Part shown: in pieces, positions 25,754 through 36,127 of the stretch
How positions within the stretch are numbered: position 1 is the first letter of the stretch
Layout of the letters: every line of letters begins with the position of its first letter
From: Actinomycetes bacterium
Lineage (GTDB): Bacteria > Actinomycetota > Acidimicrobiia > Acidimicrobiales > Acidimicrobiaceae
Direction: 5' to 3'
NCBI GenBank assembly: GCA_021842145.1
Contig: JAKCBW010000001.1
Location: 36,070-87,350 of the forward strand
Length of the DNA stretch: 51,281 nt
The notes under the pieces: generated by a model
Seen by the model: only the letters and a program-made list of their open reading frames with translations
The model's database searches: none
Told to the model about the DNA's origin: nothing
Program-made: the position numbers and the translations under genes

Positions 25754-26323
25754 ATGGCAGCTTCTAAAAAGAATGGTTCACCCATTCCCGAGGCGGACGG
25801 CTCAAGCCCAAAGACCCAGTCCTTCGAAGCTCAACCCGAGATTTGCATCGACTTCGAAAAGAGTTATAAGGCGCATTTCAAGACTACGCACGGGGATTTT
25901 TCGGTTCAGCTCGACGCGAAAAAGGCCCCGCTTACGGTCAACAACTTCGTCTTCTTGGCTCGATACCACTACTACGACGATGTCATCTTCCATAGAATCA
26001 TCCCCGGTTTCGTCGTTCAGGGTGGGGATCCCAAAGGAACGGGAATGGGCGGCCCAGGCTATCGATTTCGTGATGAGCTACCAAACAACGGTGAGTATGA
26101 GATCGGATCGTTGGCGATGGCGAATGCCGGTCCAAACACCAACGGGAGCCAGTTCTTCATTATCACTGGGGCAAACGGCGTTGGCTTGCCACCGCTTTAC
26201 TCCCTCTTTGGCAAGGTTTACGAGGGCCTAGAGGTGGTCAAGGCGATAGAAGCCGCAGGAACTCCTTCGGGTAAGCCCAAGGAGCGCTGCGCAATGCTGA
26301 GCGTGACAATTACCGAAGAGTGA
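25754..26323 (+). CDS. Cytoplasmic cyclophilin-type peptidyl-prolyl isomerase
   Basis: A 189-residue cyclophilin without signal or membrane segment. The motifs FHRIIPGFVVQGGDPKGTGMGG, RDELPNNGEYEIGSLAMANA, NGSQFFII and LFGKVYEG cover the whole fold, with the catalytic Arg and Gln kept. I choose the ATG at 25754, which has GGAG at the right distance; a TTG at 25739 would add MEKSS. It follows the membrane-anchored paralogue by 85 bases, and the pair looks like a tandem duplication. A 49-bp block is identical between them. Confidence 0.92.
   Translation: MAASKKNGSPIPEADGSSPKTQSFEAQPEICIDFEKSYKAHFKTTHGDFSVQLDAKKAPLTVNNFVFLARYHYYDDVIFHRIIPGFVVQGGDPKGTGMGGPGYRFRDELPNNGEYEIGSLAMANAGPNTNGSQFFIITGANGVGLPPLYSLFGKVYEGLEVVKAIEAAGTPSGKPKERCAMLSVTITEE
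26112..26160. repeat. 49-bp exact repeat shared by the two cyclophilin genes (copy 2)
   Basis: Identical to 25457-25505. It encodes the same active-site loop within the cytoplasmic cyclophilin. Confidence 0.95.
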
Positions 26324-26480
26324 GTCTTCTGCTGGGACAGACCGAGCGGGAATTGACACTGCCGAATTAGCTCCCAGATGGAAATCTATTCTGAGTCGCG
26401 TCCGCAAATCCGGTGGCAAGAAGGACTGAAGGGAAATTCACGCCACTGTTGGTAGGGTGAAAAAGCAACTAAGACGCCCT

Positions 26481-26534
26481 GCTGGACTTAAAGGCAAAGC
26501 TGGACTTAAAGGCAAAGCTGGCCCTGAAGGCATC
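26481..26534. repeat. 18-bp tandem repeat, two exact units and one diverged
   Basis: GCTGGACTTAAAGGCAAA occurs at 26481-26498 and 26499-26516, followed by a diverged third copy (GCTGGCCCTGAAGGCATC, 26517-26534). It lies just left of the transposon scar. The plus-strand translation gives a few Gly-X-Y triplets, which I take as chance. Confidence 0.9.
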
Positions 26535-26695
26535 ATCGATGAAGGCCGACTTCGCTTGCTACGCGCATCATTGAGTATCCGTGCTCTGTTGCCCAGACAA
26601 GGACTCCGGCTACCTGACGATATAGGTCTTGTTTCTGATCCGTAAAAGAGACTCGGCATATATAAATCGGCAGACTTGGATGCCGAGGGTTGTAA

Positions 26696-26824
26696 CTCTA
26701 AGTCGCCCACCACTATGAGTTGACCGACTTTACCTGCGGGTAAAGTCAAAGTACCGACACGATGCCACCTGTATGCCGTCTGACGATGTATGCCCTGGAA
26801 CGGTGCCCACTCACGTAGATTCAT
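26696..26824 (-). pseudogene. Remnant of an IS607-type recombinase TnpA (N-terminal MerR-like helix-turn-helix)
   Basis: From an ATG at 26824 the reverse strand encodes MNLREWAPFQGIHRQTAYRW and then RVGTLTLPAGKVGQLIVV. This matches the DNA-binding start of IS607-family serine recombinases, which typically read '...GVHRQTAYRWFREGTLPVPARKVGRLI'. After about 43 residues the similarity stops: the resolvase catalytic domain (VYARVSS...) is absent and the frame runs into Ser/Pro-rich filler. The fragment contains a perfect 9-bp hairpin (GACTTTACC-TGCG-GGTAAAGTC, 26726-26747). It is a dead fragment of a mobile element. Confidence 0.7.
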
Positions 26825-26883
26825 TAGATCTTGTTATGGCGCATCACTGCGACAACTGTTGCAGCCCTGGTAAAATTCGGTAT

Positions 26884-27051
26884 ATAGATCTCACCGTCGA
26901 ACAGCGGAGCTTTTTAAGCCGCCTAACTTACTACATCTGGTGGCAGAGCGCCGAGGAATCCCTTGAGCCTCCAGAGCGTCTTATTGCGCAGATTATGGAC
27001 ACCGGCTGGCCATCTGTTCCACACGTCGAGGGGTCACGACACGGCATCGAG
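26884..27051 (+). pseudogene. Fragment of a small conserved protein (YYIWW family), truncated
   Basis: The plus strand encodes DLTVEQRSFLSRLTYYIWWQ, SAEESLEPPERLIAQIMDTG and then a stop shortly after HVEG. I recognise the pattern 'LTYYIWW...PEEAL..PERLIAQVMD.GDW.D' from a family of ~100-residue proteins often found next to nucleotidyltransferase-like or toxin-antitoxin genes. The expected C-terminal half is missing, and there is no ribosome site at a sensible start. It overlaps no intact partner. Family naming is from memory and uncertain. Confidence 0.45.
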
Positions 27052-27165
27052 TAATAAGACTCTAAATGTGTGGCGAATCGGGGTGTTTTATTCGGGTTCT
27101 ACCACGATTCCGGTTTTTCGGCTTGATTTGATAGCACAGCGGGATCGCCCACGGATGACCTGAAT

Positions 27166-27830
27166 CGACAATGGCGACGGAATACCACCGAGCTGAAGCG
27201 TCGAGGGGTCAAGCCCAAGAGAAATGCCCGCTTTCGAAAAATCAAACAGAGAATTCGTGAATAGGTGCGCAATGAGGTTGGTTCTCAACCGACTCTTTGA
27301 GGTGTAGGGATTAAAGTCGATCAAGGTTGAGAATCTCGACTTCCGAGATGGCTCGTTCTACACGATGATGAACCGCATACTCACCAGAGCCGGAATGGCG
27401 GCCGTAAAAGGGAAACTTATCTCGATGTCCGAGACACTCGGCATCGAGATATATGAGATCAACTCCGCCTACGCAAGTCAAGAGTGCTCGGATTTGTGGG
27501 TTCGTCTCCAAACAGAATCGCAACGGTTCACGGCTTATCTGTAGATTCTGCAATAAGCGTCTGAATGCTGGCACGAATGGTTCACGCGTTATATCCCTGC
27601 GACGTTCGCAAGGACTGAAGTATCCAGGTGTCAGCGGACAGAGCGTCCTCCAATGCCTTGACGAAAGGTTTGAGTCTCGCTGGGATCTCAACCGCAACTA
27701 TGCCAAAGGCCTACACCTAGCGAAGGAGCGACGAAACACCACGCCCTATCACGGTCGGGCTAACCTCATTTCGGACGATTCAAAGAGGGGATACGAAATG
27801 AAATTGATGCCGCTCCGGGTGAGCGAATAG
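27166..27830 (+). pseudogene. tnpB: Decayed TnpB (IS605/IS607 OrfB) gene with frameshifts
   Basis: Reading across frames gives a TnpB-like C-terminal half. It starts RQWRRNTTELKRRGVKPKRN...RIRE, then an in-frame stop, then VRNEVG. A frame change near 27275 leads to VLNRLFEV, another stop, then LKSIKVENLDF (RuvC acidic segment), MMNRILTRAGMAAVKGKL and EINSAYASQECS. A further frame change near 27492 leads to CGFVSKQNRNGSRLICRFCN (the zinc ribbon, second CxxC kept). The usual final acidic residue (ADxNA) appears as NAGTNGS. At least two stops and two frameshifts mean it cannot encode an active nuclease. It points away from the TnpA fragment. Confidence 0.72.
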
Positions 27831-27887
27831 ACATCAATAAATTTAGAGACTGCATCAGTTGCTGACTCTTACGGCAGCCTACTTCGT

Positions 27888-28487
27888 CTAGCCCTTGACA
27901 AATCCCTGGACTGCTTGGGCTATTAACTGAACCGAAATTGCAGCCAGCAGTAACCCAAAGATTCGTGTCAGCAATGTAATGCCACCCTCTTTTAGTAGCC
28001 GAATCAGGGCCAAGGAGTACCTAAGCGTGATCCATAGGAGGACCAGAACTAAGGCAAGTGCCGCTGCGATTGCCGAGTACCTATCGAAGGAATGGGACTG
28101 TTTGGCGAAGACGATAGTCGCCGCTATTGCACCAGGTCCGGCTATCAGTGGCGTACCAAGCGGCACTAGTGCCACCGATACGTCGCCCACCTGGGCGTGC
28201 TTCTCGCTGTCACCGGTCAGAAACTTAAGGGATACCAGGAGCAGAAGAAGGCCGCCAGACCCTTGTAGCGCAGGAATGGAAATGCCCAGATAGGAGAGGA
28301 TCTCTTGACCGAAAAGTGCGAAAGATGCTATCACCGCCCCAGCGACAAGGACCGCCTGGAGCGCAAGGAGACGTTGAGCTTTAGGCGCAACATCTTTGGT
28401 AAGTGACAAAAAAATAGGAACATTCCCAAGCGGATCCATGATTACCAAAAGTGTCACAAATACCTGGGTGAAGAATTTAAAGTCCAA
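27888..28487 (-). CDS. MarC family integral membrane protein
   Basis: A 199-residue protein with about six membrane helices. The family signature is at the start: FFTQVFVTLLVIMDPLGNVPIFLSLT, and later GSGGLLLLLVSLKFLTGD and VPLGTPLIAGPGAIAATIVF, the second conserved half of the internal repeat. MarC proteins are widespread; the old link to multiple antibiotic resistance has not held up and the transported substrate is unknown. It stands alone, divergent from asd across 587 bases. Confidence 0.92.
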   Translation of the reverse strand: MDFKFFTQVFVTLLVIMDPLGNVPIFLSLTKDVAPKAQRLLALQAVLVAGAVIASFALFGQEILSYLGISIPALQGSGGLLLLLVSLKFLTGDSEKHAQVGDVSVALVPLGTPLIAGPGAIAATIVFAKQSHSFDRYSAIAAALALVLVLLWITLRYSLALIRLLKEGGITLLTRIFGLLLAAISVQLIAQAVQGFVKG

Positions 28488-30094
<1,607 letters not shown>

Positions 30095-30203
30095 AAGTTT
30101 CCGTCGGATCGGTGGATTAACTTGACCTGAAGGGGGCCTTTGGCACTTTTGAATGAGTTCAATCGATTAATCCTTTTAACACTGGACTCGATATCCTCTG
30201 ATA

Positions 30204-32030
30204 ATGCACTTAGCCGGCAAGCTAAATTCTAAATTCTGGGCGCAGTTAGTCTTGGGGCTAGTAATCGTGGTCTCTTCTGTAGTGCTGCTCTTCGACTCCT
30301 TTCGTGCCGGTCATGTCAGCACTCCCCGGGCTATCTCGGTATATAACCATCCAGGGCGTTCGCCGCAGAACCTTACCGTTAAATTCGACGTAGTGCTTGA
30401 GCCTAGGTCCTGGCAGCACCTTTCGCAATTCGTCTACCAGGTATCAGATCCCGCCTCAAAGGGATACCTTAAGTTCGTAAATACCAAGGAGTTCGCCGCT
30501 GACTTCGGAGCTGGCCCGACAAACCTCAAAGCCGTGACTTCGTACTTTTCTCAATTCGGCCTTCGGGCGGGCAGCCTTTGGGCTGACGGAGTAGTGCTTC
30601 CGGTGCAAGGTACAGTGTCGCAGGCAAGCAGGGCCCTCGCAGTCAGTTTCTTTCAAGTTCACGTCGCCAATGGATACGAGCCTCAAGCCAACGGTCCCTG
30701 GGAAATAGGGAGTTCAATTAAGCCCCTCGTTGTTTCGATCCTTGGTATTTACCCAAACGGAAGCGTCCCCTACCTGAGAAGGACCAACGATCTAAGAAGG
30801 ATCCCCTCGGTCGTCGCCAAGGCTCAACTGAATCAATACAAAAGGCTCGCCTTGACTAATTCACCGCAAGTGAGTGGGTTAAAAGCTTGCCCAGCGGCGC
30901 TTTCGAATGCTCATCAGATCGGTGCTCTCCTCCCGTCACAGATCGCCTCGTTATACGGTATGAATAGCCTTTATCGATCTGGAGATCAGGGTCAGAAGGT
31001 AACAATTGCCTTACCGGAGTTTGCCAAGACTACCCCGACGCCGTCTAGCTCTCGCTTCACCAAGGATCTCAACCTGTTTAGAAGTTGTGTAGGTTCAAAA
31101 TCCAAAATTAACTACTTCAACGTCGGACCTGGATCCCACGACGCCTCCACGGCCTCCTTAGAAGAGGCCGAGCTGGATACCGAGACCGCACTCTCCCTTG
31201 CGCCTAAGGCAACCCTTGACATCTATTCAGCACCCCAAGCAATGGCAGACCAGCTATACCTTCAAATGGTCATAGCGAACAAAGCCCAAGTCATCGTCGG
31301 GAGCTGGGGGTTGTGTGAAGCGCAGATGGCGAGTAGTGATATTGCCGTCGAGAAGCTCGCCTTTGCCGAGGCTGCGGCGCAAGGGCAGACCGTTCTATTT
31401 GCATCGGGTGACTCGGGGTCAGAAGACTGCTACTCCCAAGGAAAGGACCCTTCGCTTTCGGTAGATGATCCGGCTTCACAGAGCTTCGTTACCGGGGTAG
31501 GCGGATTGATGCTCGATTCATCGGCCCCCAATGGCGAGAGGGTATGGTCAGATGTAAATTACGGCGGTGCAAGTGGTGGAGGCACGAGTTCGATCCACCT
31601 GCAACCACCCTTCCAATTTGGGCCCGGCGTCGACTCTCAGCAAGCGGTGACTAACTGCCACCTGGTAGCACTCTGCCGGGAGGTTCCGGACGTCTCGGCA
31701 CTTGCAGAGGGATTTCTGGTTTATGCCCCCAAGTACAAGTGGGACGTTTTAGGAGGGACAAGTGGAGCGGCACCGGTGGTTGGTGCTGGAGTCTCCCTGG
31801 TAATATCCGCCCTCGGCCACCGACTTGGCCTGCTTGCCCCGGCACTTTACCGACTGGCCGCTATCAGTTCTAACTCTATATCTGATGTAACCGTCGGCAA
31901 CAATGACTACCTAAATGTGCATCACGGGATCTTTAGCGCGACACCCGGATACGACCCGGCGACAGGAGTGGGCTTTATCCACTTTGCAAAGTTACTTTCT
32001 TCCTTAAAAAATCCCAATATATTTCATTAA
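30204..32030 (+). CDS. S53 family (sedolisin/kumamolisin-like) serine-carboxyl peptidase
   Basis: A 608-residue exported acid peptidase. Residues ~12-31 are a hydrophobic anchor or signal, and a pro-domain of the pro-kumamolisin type covers about 50-190. The catalytic domain holds the Glu/Asp pair in EEAELDTETAL (Glu321, Asp325), the oxyanion Asp403 in FASGDSGSED, and the nucleophile Ser520 in GGTSGAAP. The C-terminal calcium site is seen as ISDVTV and PGYDPATGVGF. All catalytic residues are present. The family works at low pH, consistent with an acidophile. It is a single gene without close partners. Confidence 0.94.
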   Translation: MHLAGKLNSKFWAQLVLGLVIVVSSVVLLFDSFRAGHVSTPRAISVYNHPGRSPQNLTVKFDVVLEPRSWQHLSQFVYQVSDPASKGYLKFVNTKEFAADFGAGPTNLKAVTSYFSQFGLRAGSLWADGVVLPVQGTVSQASRALAVSFFQVHVANGYEPQANGPWEIGSSIKPLVVSILGIYPNGSVPYLRRTNDLRRIPSVVAKAQLNQYKRLALTNSPQVSGLKACPAALSNAHQIGALLPSQIASLYGMNSLYRSGDQGQKVTIALPEFAKTTPTPSSSRFTKDLNLFRSCVGSKSKINYFNVGPGSHDASTASLEEAELDTETALSLAPKATLDIYSAPQAMADQLYLQMVIANKAQVIVGSWGLCEAQMASSDIAVEKLAFAEAAAQGQTVLFASGDSGSEDCYSQGKDPSLSVDDPASQSFVTGVGGLMLDSSAPNGERVWSDVNYGGASGGGTSSIHLQPPFQFGPGVDSQQAVTNCHLVALCREVPDVSALAEGFLVYAPKYKWDVLGGTSGAAPVVGAGVSLVISALGHRLGLLAPALYRLAAISSNSISDVTVGNNDYLNVHHGIFSATPGYDPATGVGFIHFAKLLSSLKNPNIFH

Positions 32031-32470
32031 GCCCATCGCTCTCGATAAGCAGGCTTTCGAACCAATGCCAGTTGAGGGGTAACTTCCAAATCAATCGAGA
32101 GGGATACCTTACAATTTCGACAGCAATTGCACAGCAGATAGTCAACCTATCCGAGCAGGATTTCTCCATTTACCTAGTTGCCAACCTGGTGGCAATGTGG
32201 AGGGAATGCTCCAACTACCCTTGTCGAAGCGTACATTGGGTTTAGTTGACACACTTTGGCAACGGCTTTCACATTATGAACCGCCCGCTGCACATAGTTA
32301 GCATTATCTGGGTCGTCAAGTAGTTGAAGGCTCATGCCGATGTTATAATTGCAGGGTCGTCGCATGGGAAAGAGGGGTAGAAGTGCGGGGTATTTTTCAC
32401 TCTACCGTGTGGATAAACCTCAAATGCGTCACGCCTACTCCCGAATTTGTCTTGGGGATTTATTCCTAAT
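32031..32470. other. Intergenic region upstream of the GGDEF/EAL gene
   Basis: About 440 bases between the peptidase and the signalling protein. It contains a short dyad TTGCCA-ACCTGG-TGGCAA (32179-32196), a TTGACA hexamer at 32246-32251 and a TATAAT at 32344-32349. No protein-like frame was found. Confidence 0.5.
32321..32349 (+). promoter_or_regulatory. Possible promoter for the GGDEF/EAL gene
   Basis: A perfect TATAAT (32344-32349) is spaced 17 bases from a TAGTTG hexamer (32321-32326), a poor -35 match. It lies about 120 bases before the likely ATG of the downstream gene. This is consensus matching only. Confidence 0.3.
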
Positions 32471-34627
32471 ATGAATTGGGATATTTCAGCTCGTTCAAGA
32501 GGCAGGGTCGATGGTCGGCAGGGCTTTGTGGATTATGCGGTTCTCGATTTGGATCCCGGCGTCCAGGCCAGCCCCCTGCCTACGGCCGTCGCTGGACTAA
32601 ACGGAAGGCTTCTGCTCGCCAATGCGTCCTTCTGCGAGGTCATGGGTAGGAGCCTTGAGCAGCTGAGGGACCTGACGATCGATGACATAACCTTCGCCGA
32701 TGACCTTCAGATCGACTCACAAGGTCGAAGGGCTCTGGGAAAAGGTCAGGTTCAAACCCATGTGGTCCATAAACGGTATCAGCTTCCCGACTCTTCGTTA
32801 ATCTCCTGTTGGACGACGGTCAGCGCAGTTAAGGGGTCCGACGATCGGCCGATTGCACTCACGGCGCACATCACCAAGATTGATCCTACGGACGTAGACG
32901 ATATTGAATCCTTTGAAGGAGATCAGACCTTCAACACACTTTTCTCCTCTAACCCTCAGCCAATGTATATTTTCGATACGGAAACTCTTTCATTTCTCGA
33001 GGTAAACGAAGCGGCCACCATCTTTTACGGCTATAGCTACGCTGAGTTTCGCAGGATGACAATTTCGGACATAAGACCGCCCGAGGACGCCGATGTAATT
33101 ATCGAACATCTAAGAACAAGACCCGGTACGGTGAGGAATACCCAGGGCTGGCGACACAGGCTGGCCAGTGGTCGCATTGTAGAAGTGAACGTCAACGCCC
33201 ATGAGATGTTATGGAAAGGAAAACGGGCCGTCCTGGTGAGCATCGAGGATGTCACCGAGCGCAACATGCTCGAGCGGCAGTTGATCAACCAGGCTCTAAC
33301 TGACCCGCTTTGCAATCTTCCTAACAGAGTCCTATTTCTAGACCGTCTAGGCCAGTCGATCCTAAAAGCTCCCGAAGGACGCTCCTTCTCGATCATTTAC
33401 GTCGATCTCGAAGATTTCAGCTGGATCAACCAGAGCCTCGGACACGAAATCGGCGATGCGATTCTGCGCATTGTCGCTGACCGGCTAGTCTCCCGACTAC
33501 CAAGTACCGTCTCGATAGCGAGGATCAACGGCGATGAGTTTGCCATCTTCTCCCCCGACGTTTACTTTCCATCGGACACGGAGGCCCTTGCTCGTACAGT
33601 TCAACAGGTCATCTCGGAAGCAATAAGCGTCGACGACGGCAACGAACTGAACCTAACCGCCTCGATCGGCATCGCAACTGCAACTGGGTTTATCGAACCC
33701 ACTGATCTACTCAGGGATGCTGCGATCGCTTCTAATAGGGCAAAAGATCTCGGATCTGAAATTGTCGTTCACTCCGAACCGATCGATCGCCCCAGGAGTC
33801 TGGACCGGCTCAACTCACGCCAAGAGTTGCGCACAGCGATAGAAACTGGCCAACTCGAAGTCTTCTATCAGCCCATTGTTTCTCTCACTAGCAGGGTGGT
33901 GCAGGGTTTGGAGGCATTAGTCAGGTGGCGTCACCCCGAACGGGGTCTTGTACCTCCAGATCACTTCATTGGGCTGGCTGAGCAGACCGGGCTGATAGCC
34001 CCACTTGGTAGATTCGTACTAAATCAAGCCTGTCTCCAAGGGGCCATTTGGGCTAATTCCTCAAGTGATCGGTCACCCCTTCACATAGCGGTCAATGTTT
34101 CTGTCGCCCAGCTTCGAGACGCCAATTTCACCTCAATGGTCCACCAGGCGCTAGCGGTTTCAGGGTTGAATCCAGATTCTCTCTACTTAGAGATCACCGA
34201 ATCGGTATTGCTTGAGCCGGGAAACGCAGTGCGAGCCGAACTTGAGTCGCTACGAAAACTCGGCGTGCACATTTCACTCGATGACTTTGGAACCGGTTAT
34301 TCGTCCCTGGCACAGCTCGATCGACTACCAATAGACACTTTGAAGATAGACCGCTCCTTCGTAACGGGCATTAGGAGCTCCAAACAGCACGAAGTGATAG
34401 TGGCCACGGTAATTTCCCTGGCCCATCAGTTGGGCTTAAAAGTGATCGCCGAAGGCGTAGAGACCGAATCCGAAGCCTCATACCTGCTAGCTCTGGGCGC
34501 CGAATTCGGCCAAGGCTACCTATTCTGCAAACCTATGCTGGCCAGTAAGATCGAAGCTGGACTTATCGAGTCCGGCTTTAAATGCCCAATTAAAATTAGC
34601 GATGAGTCGCCCGACCTGAAAAATTGA
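32471..34627 (+). CDS. PAS-PAS-GGDEF-EAL cyclic di-GMP signalling protein
   Basis: A 718-residue cytoplasmic protein. Two PAS-like sensor domains (about 35-135 and 150-262) precede a GGDEF domain (~275-435) and an EAL domain (~450-705). The GGDEF signature reads RINGDEF (residues 351-357): the first Gly is Asn, so cyclase activity may be weak or lost. The EAL domain keeps the key residues in LEALVRWRHP, NVSVAQL, LEITES, LDDFGTGYSS, LKIDRSF, IAEGVETE and GQGYLFCKP, so it is probably an active c-di-GMP phosphodiesterase. The ATG at 32471 is preferred over the TTG at 32447. No membrane segment is seen. Confidence 0.93.
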   Translation: MNWDISARSRGRVDGRQGFVDYAVLDLDPGVQASPLPTAVAGLNGRLLLANASFCEVMGRSLEQLRDLTIDDITFADDLQIDSQGRRALGKGQVQTHVVHKRYQLPDSSLISCWTTVSAVKGSDDRPIALTAHITKIDPTDVDDIESFEGDQTFNTLFSSNPQPMYIFDTETLSFLEVNEAATIFYGYSYAEFRRMTISDIRPPEDADVIIEHLRTRPGTVRNTQGWRHRLASGRIVEVNVNAHEMLWKGKRAVLVSIEDVTERNMLERQLINQALTDPLCNLPNRVLFLDRLGQSILKAPEGRSFSIIYVDLEDFSWINQSLGHEIGDAILRIVADRLVSRLPSTVSIARINGDEFAIFSPDVYFPSDTEALARTVQQVISEAISVDDGNELNLTASIGIATATGFIEPTDLLRDAAIASNRAKDLGSEIVVHSEPIDRPRSLDRLNSRQELRTAIETGQLEVFYQPIVSLTSRVVQGLEALVRWRHPERGLVPPDHFIGLAEQTGLIAPLGRFVLNQACLQGAIWANSSSDRSPLHIAVNVSVAQLRDANFTSMVHQALAVSGLNPDSLYLEITESVLLEPGNAVRAELESLRKLGVHISLDDFGTGYSSLAQLDRLPIDTLKIDRSFVTGIRSSKQHEVIVATVISLAHQLGLKVIAEGVETESEASYLLALGAEFGQGYLFCKPMLASKIEAGLIESGFKCPIKISDESPDLKN

Positions 34628-34680
34628 CGCCACCCCCAGCCCGAAGGACCACACCCGCTAGCCGAGCTTTGGTGACCCTG

Positions 34681-35202
34681 CTAGTAGTAGCTGGCTGCGG
34701 TGGTAGACGGACTCGCCGACACGGCCGTCTTTATTGGCTGTCCCGACGCGGATAGCACATACCAGTAGCCACCAAAGGCGTAGACTCCCTCTCCATTGGT
34801 CGCATTCTGGCTCACATCACTACTGAAGGTATACAGTGGATGACCCGCATATTCGAGCTGTGAAGACCCACCCGTTCTGGTTATTTTTGACACCAACGAA
34901 CTACTTACCCCAGCCGCCACCTTGGTGGTAGCTTGAACCGGTGGCCAGGCGGTGGCGCAAGCAGAATAACAGGTCGACTTGTTTGACGAGTCAGCGGTCA
35001 ACATGTAGTAGACCTGTCCCGTTGACGAACCCAAGACCTCCCCATAACTCTTTGTCTTGAGCAGACTCAGAGTTATGGGCGTAGAAGTGGCGTTACCGGC
35101 GGCGGTGGTAGCGGTAGAGTAGCTACCGCTTGAGGAAGTCGAAGAACAGGCGGCGGCGAGCACACCTAAGGGCAACAGGGCCAATCCAATGGCTTTTTTC
35201 AC
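34681..35202 (-). CDS. Lipoprotein of the secreted-repeat family (Lipoprotein_15/COG4315)
   Basis: A 173-residue lipoprotein. The signal MKKAIGLALLPLGVLAAAC ends in a lipobox with Cys19, followed by a Ser/Thr-rich linker. Two copies of the family repeat follow: YGEVLGSSTGQVYYMLTADS...CYSACATAWPP, and a second around YAGHPLYTFSSDVSQNATNG. Such proteins are anchored on the outer face of the membrane; the function is not established. The GTG start has a strong GGGGGAGG ribosome site. Confidence 0.9.
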   Translation of the reverse strand: MKKAIGLALLPLGVLAAACSSTSSSGSYSTATTAAGNATSTPITLSLLKTKSYGEVLGSSTGQVYYMLTADSSNKSTCYSACATAWPPVQATTKVAAGVSSSLVSKITRTGGSSQLEYAGHPLYTFSSDVSQNATNGEGVYAFGGYWYVLSASGQPIKTAVSASPSTTAASYY

Positions 35203-35503
35203 CTCGTACCTCCCCCGTCAAGCCTCGGGTAACTCCAAAAGACTAACTTCACGCAAGTGACCAATATTTACAACGTGAATTTACCTAAACACTTCCCAGC
35301 TCGTAGTCTTCTCTTCTTTTTCTCTAATTTCTCTACCTCCATCCTGCGTCCTGGTGCGAAACGGGAAGGCCAAGTGGATCTGTTCAATTTGTATAAGTGA
35401 CGGTTTGAACTTTCGGCGAAAGCGACACTAGGTGGCAGGCAAGGTGTTCAATTAATCGTGCGATCAAGGAAGGAAATTCTCGGATTTCTTCTGGCTTAAG
35501 CAA
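35203..35503. other. Divergent intergenic region, nothing recognised
   Basis: About 300 bases between the lipoprotein and the DUF4395 gene. Apart from the lipoprotein ribosome site (minus strand, near 35210) I see no repeat, RNA fold or protein-like frame. Confidence 0.5.
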
Positions 35504-36055
35504 TTGTTGACTAAGTTGATCGGTATTATGGTCTTTATGACTACCACACAAATCTTCGGCTTCCCAGAGACCGTAAATGAGAAAGCCGCAAGGACGGTGG
35601 CGGCTGGAGTAGTGACGTTGGTGCTTCTCGCCGAGATGACCCACTCAGTACTTTTTTTACTAATCCTCCTCTATGGCTTTGTCGCCAGGGTGGCAGCGGG
35701 GCCCAGGTTTTCTCCACTAGGTCGCTTCGCCACGAGGATAGTCGCTCCACGCCTTGGCGCTGAGAAGATAGTCTCCGGGAAGCCAAAGCGCTTCGCCCAA
35801 GGGATAGGTTCGGTCTTTTCGCTAGTAACGCTAATCCTGTACCTAGTAGGTGCTCATTCCGTCGCATTCGACTTGCTTTGGATACTTGGGGCTTTCGCCC
35901 TAGCGGAGTCCGCACTAGGTGTCTGTGTTGGATGCAAGATCTTCGCAATCCTGCAACGGCTAGGCGTCGTCAGCGACCTATGTGAAGAGTGCGGAGACAT
36001 TTTCTCGGCAAAAGCAGCCCAGAAAAGGTCGAGTTCGCAATACGCCTCCCGTTAG
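35504..36055 (+). CDS. DUF4395 family membrane protein
   Basis: An up to 183-residue integral membrane protein with about four hydrophobic segments. The family hallmarks are GFPETVNEKAARTVAAGVV, GPRFSPLGRFATRIVAPRLG, PKRFAQGIGSVFSLVTLIL and a C-terminal cysteine set (GVCVGCKIFAILQRLGVVSDLCEECGD). DUF4395 proteins are often found near thiol or sulfur-transfer genes; function is unknown. The start is uncertain: TTG at 35504, or ATG at 35528 or 35537, with no strong ribosome site at any. It is followed 72 bases later by adenine deaminase on the same strand. Confidence 0.85.
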   Translation: MLTKLIGIMVFMTTTQIFGFPETVNEKAARTVAAGVVTLVLLAEMTHSVLFLLILLYGFVARVAAGPRFSPLGRFATRIVAPRLGAEKIVSGKPKRFAQGIGSVFSLVTLILYLVGAHSVAFDLLWILGAFALAESALGVCVGCKIFAILQRLGVVSDLCEECGDIFSAKAAQKRSSSQYASR

Positions 36056-36127
36056 CTGCTGCTGATCCCGCACTCGTTCTCAACCCGTGGGTCAGGATGA
36101 ATATCCTTTGAGAGCTAGCCTCTAGTT

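Larger units (their letters stand above)
26324..27887. mobile_element. Decayed IS607-like transposon scar region
   Basis: The 1.56 kb between the second cyclophilin and marC has no intact gene. It has a tandem repeat, a TnpA N-terminal fragment on the minus strand, a truncated small gene and a broken TnpB on the plus strand. In intact IS607 elements tnpA and tnpB normally point the same way; here the remnants diverge, so there was rearrangement or more than one insertion. I could not define element ends, consistent with IS607 lacking terminal inverted repeats. Confidence 0.65.

Noticed and set aside
26457-26645. Plus-strand frame with Gly-X-Y triplets that looks collagen-like
   Set aside because: The triplets come only from an 18-bp tandem repeat with two exact units; the rest of the frame is not collagen-like and there is no ribosome site.
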